From the NCBI GenBank assembly GCA_014382915.1, contig JACNIV010000280.1, forward strand, positions 1 through 13,833: 13,833 nucleotides of DNA, given 5' to 3'. The position numbers and the translations under genes were made by a program. The DNA is from Candidatus Cloacimonadota bacterium. GTDB taxonomy: Bacteria; Cloacimonadota; Cloacimonadia; Cloacimonadales; TCS61. A model generated the notes under the pieces. It was not told the DNA's origin and searched no databases. It worked only from the letters and a program-made list of their open reading frames with translations. Below, piece by piece: positions 13,257 through 13,833 of this stretch. Every line of letters begins with the position of its first letter. The stretch's first letter is position 1.

Positions 13257-13833
13257 TTGAATCAGTTAAGAATACTCTGGGTGGATGATGAAGTTGAACA
13301 TCTGAAACCTTTCATAATCTTTCTAACCGAACGCGGTTACAACCTTAAAACAGTTTCCAATGGTGCCGATGCCATCGAATCTGTGCTCAATGAAAAATTC
13401 GACCTTGTCCTGCTGGATGAAATGATGCCCGGCCTGGACGGTCTTTCCACGCTGCGTGAGATCAAGAAGATAAACAATGCTTTGCCGGTGGTGATGGTAA
13501 CCAAAAGCGAAGAAGAAGGGCTGATGGAAGATGCCATTGCCGGGCAGATAGCAGATTACCTGATCAAGCCCATCAATCCAAACCAGATAATCATGGCCAT
13601 CAAGAAGATATTTCAAGCCGATGAGATCCGTAAAAGTAAGATCGGGGAAGAGTATGCACAATTCTCTGCCGCCTTGAACCAGAAACTCTTTTCCACTCCG
13701 GGCTGGGAAGATTGGTCCGACATCTACCAACAGATCTGCCGCTGGGATCTTACACTGGATGAGATAAACGATCCTGCCTTGAGCCAGATGCACTTCCTGG
13801 AAAAACTCAATTCCAATTCCGAATTTTCCAATT
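13257..13833 (+). CDS. porX: PorX-like response regulator (5' part; runs off the window)
   Basis: The frame opens at TTG 13257 and is still open at the right edge, giving 192 residues. Residues 1-118 are a CheY-type receiver: acidic pair Asp10/Asp11 in ILWVDDE, phosphoacceptor Asp54 in LLDEMMPGLDG, Thr82 in VMVTKSEEEG, and Lys104-Pro105 in DYLIKPINPNQI. The wording ILWVDDE, LKP, LDEMMPG, VMVTKSEEE and DYLIKP closely follows PorX, the regulator tied to the type IX secretion system in Porphyromonas and relatives. PorX joins a receiver to a PglZ/alkaline-phosphatase-fold domain; the helical linker is visible (about 120-192) but the PglZ domain would lie beyond the window. The receiver does not lead into a DNA-binding domain here. 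Partners (a PorY-like kinase, a SigP-like sigma factor, type IX components) are not in view. A truncated or differently fused regulator cannot be excluded. Confidence 0.88.
   Translation, partial: MNQLRILWVDDEVEHLKPFIIFLTERGYNLKTVSNGADAIESVLNEKFDLVLLDEMMPGLDGLSTLREIKKINNALPVVMVTKSEEEGLMEDAIAGQIADYLIKPINPNQIIMAIKKIFQADEIRKSKIGEEYAQFSAALNQKLFSTPGWEDWSDIYQQICRWDLTLDEINDPALSQMHFLEKLNSNSEFSN

Noticed and set aside
13323..13793. 156-residue minus-strand open frame at the right end
   Set aside because: It lies opposite the PorX-like receiver, whose catalytic residues are all in place on the plus strand.

Overview
The window looks like ordinary chromosome from a Gram-negative bacterium of the Fibrobacteres-Chlorobi-Bacteroidetes (FCB) group. 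My best guess is Cloacimonadota or a close relative, with moderate confidence and from gene content only. The evidence is a carboxypeptidase-like-domain TonB-dependent outer-membrane receptor, an ExbB/ExbD/ExbD/AgmX-type energy-transduction cluster, and a PorX-type response regulator (the family linked to type IX secretion). A+T-rich spacers with degenerate repeats fit the same picture. I see no phage, integrase, transposase, CRISPR array, tRNA or rRNA.

Layout. Positions 1-2838 (+) hold an energy-transduction operon: the end of an ExbB/TolQ-like channel protein, two different ExbD/TolR-like proteins, and a TonB-like protein with a C-terminal AgmX/PglI-type domain. It ends at a strong rho-independent terminator (about 2852-2881). 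From 2882 to 7000 (+) lie priA (replication-restart helicase), mtnA (methylthioribose-1-phosphate isomerase) and a class II aldolase, closely spaced and probably co-transcribed. On the opposite strand, 9333 to 7024 encodes the TonB-dependent receptor. An in-frame TAG at 7102-7104 cuts its frame 25 codons before the natural end. A hairpin-rich spacer (9380-9466) separates it from a TetR-family regulator (10069-9476, -). The regulator is divergent from an acyl-CoA dehydrogenase (10337-11482, +), which overlaps queH (11482-12030) by one base. A repeat-bearing spacer precedes panB (12294-13100). The window ends inside a PorX-like gene that starts with TTG at 13257.

How the parts fit. The ExbB/ExbD/TonB-like set would use proton-motive force to drive an envelope process, possibly outer-membrane transport of the kind the receptor performs. 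mtnA plus the aldolase forms the core of a salvage route for the ribose part of methylthioadenosine or 5'-deoxyadenosine. The TetR regulator probably controls the acyl-CoA dehydrogenase through palindromic CAAACAC/GTGTTTG sites between them. queH and panB are housekeeping genes for queuosine and pantothenate.

I found no wholly new system. The points most worth checking are the amber codon that removes the receptor's last beta-strand, the ExbD paralogue with Asn at the proton-relay Asp position, the MtnA/aldolase pair, and the terminator whose 3' arm carries the Shine-Dalgarno sequence of priA.
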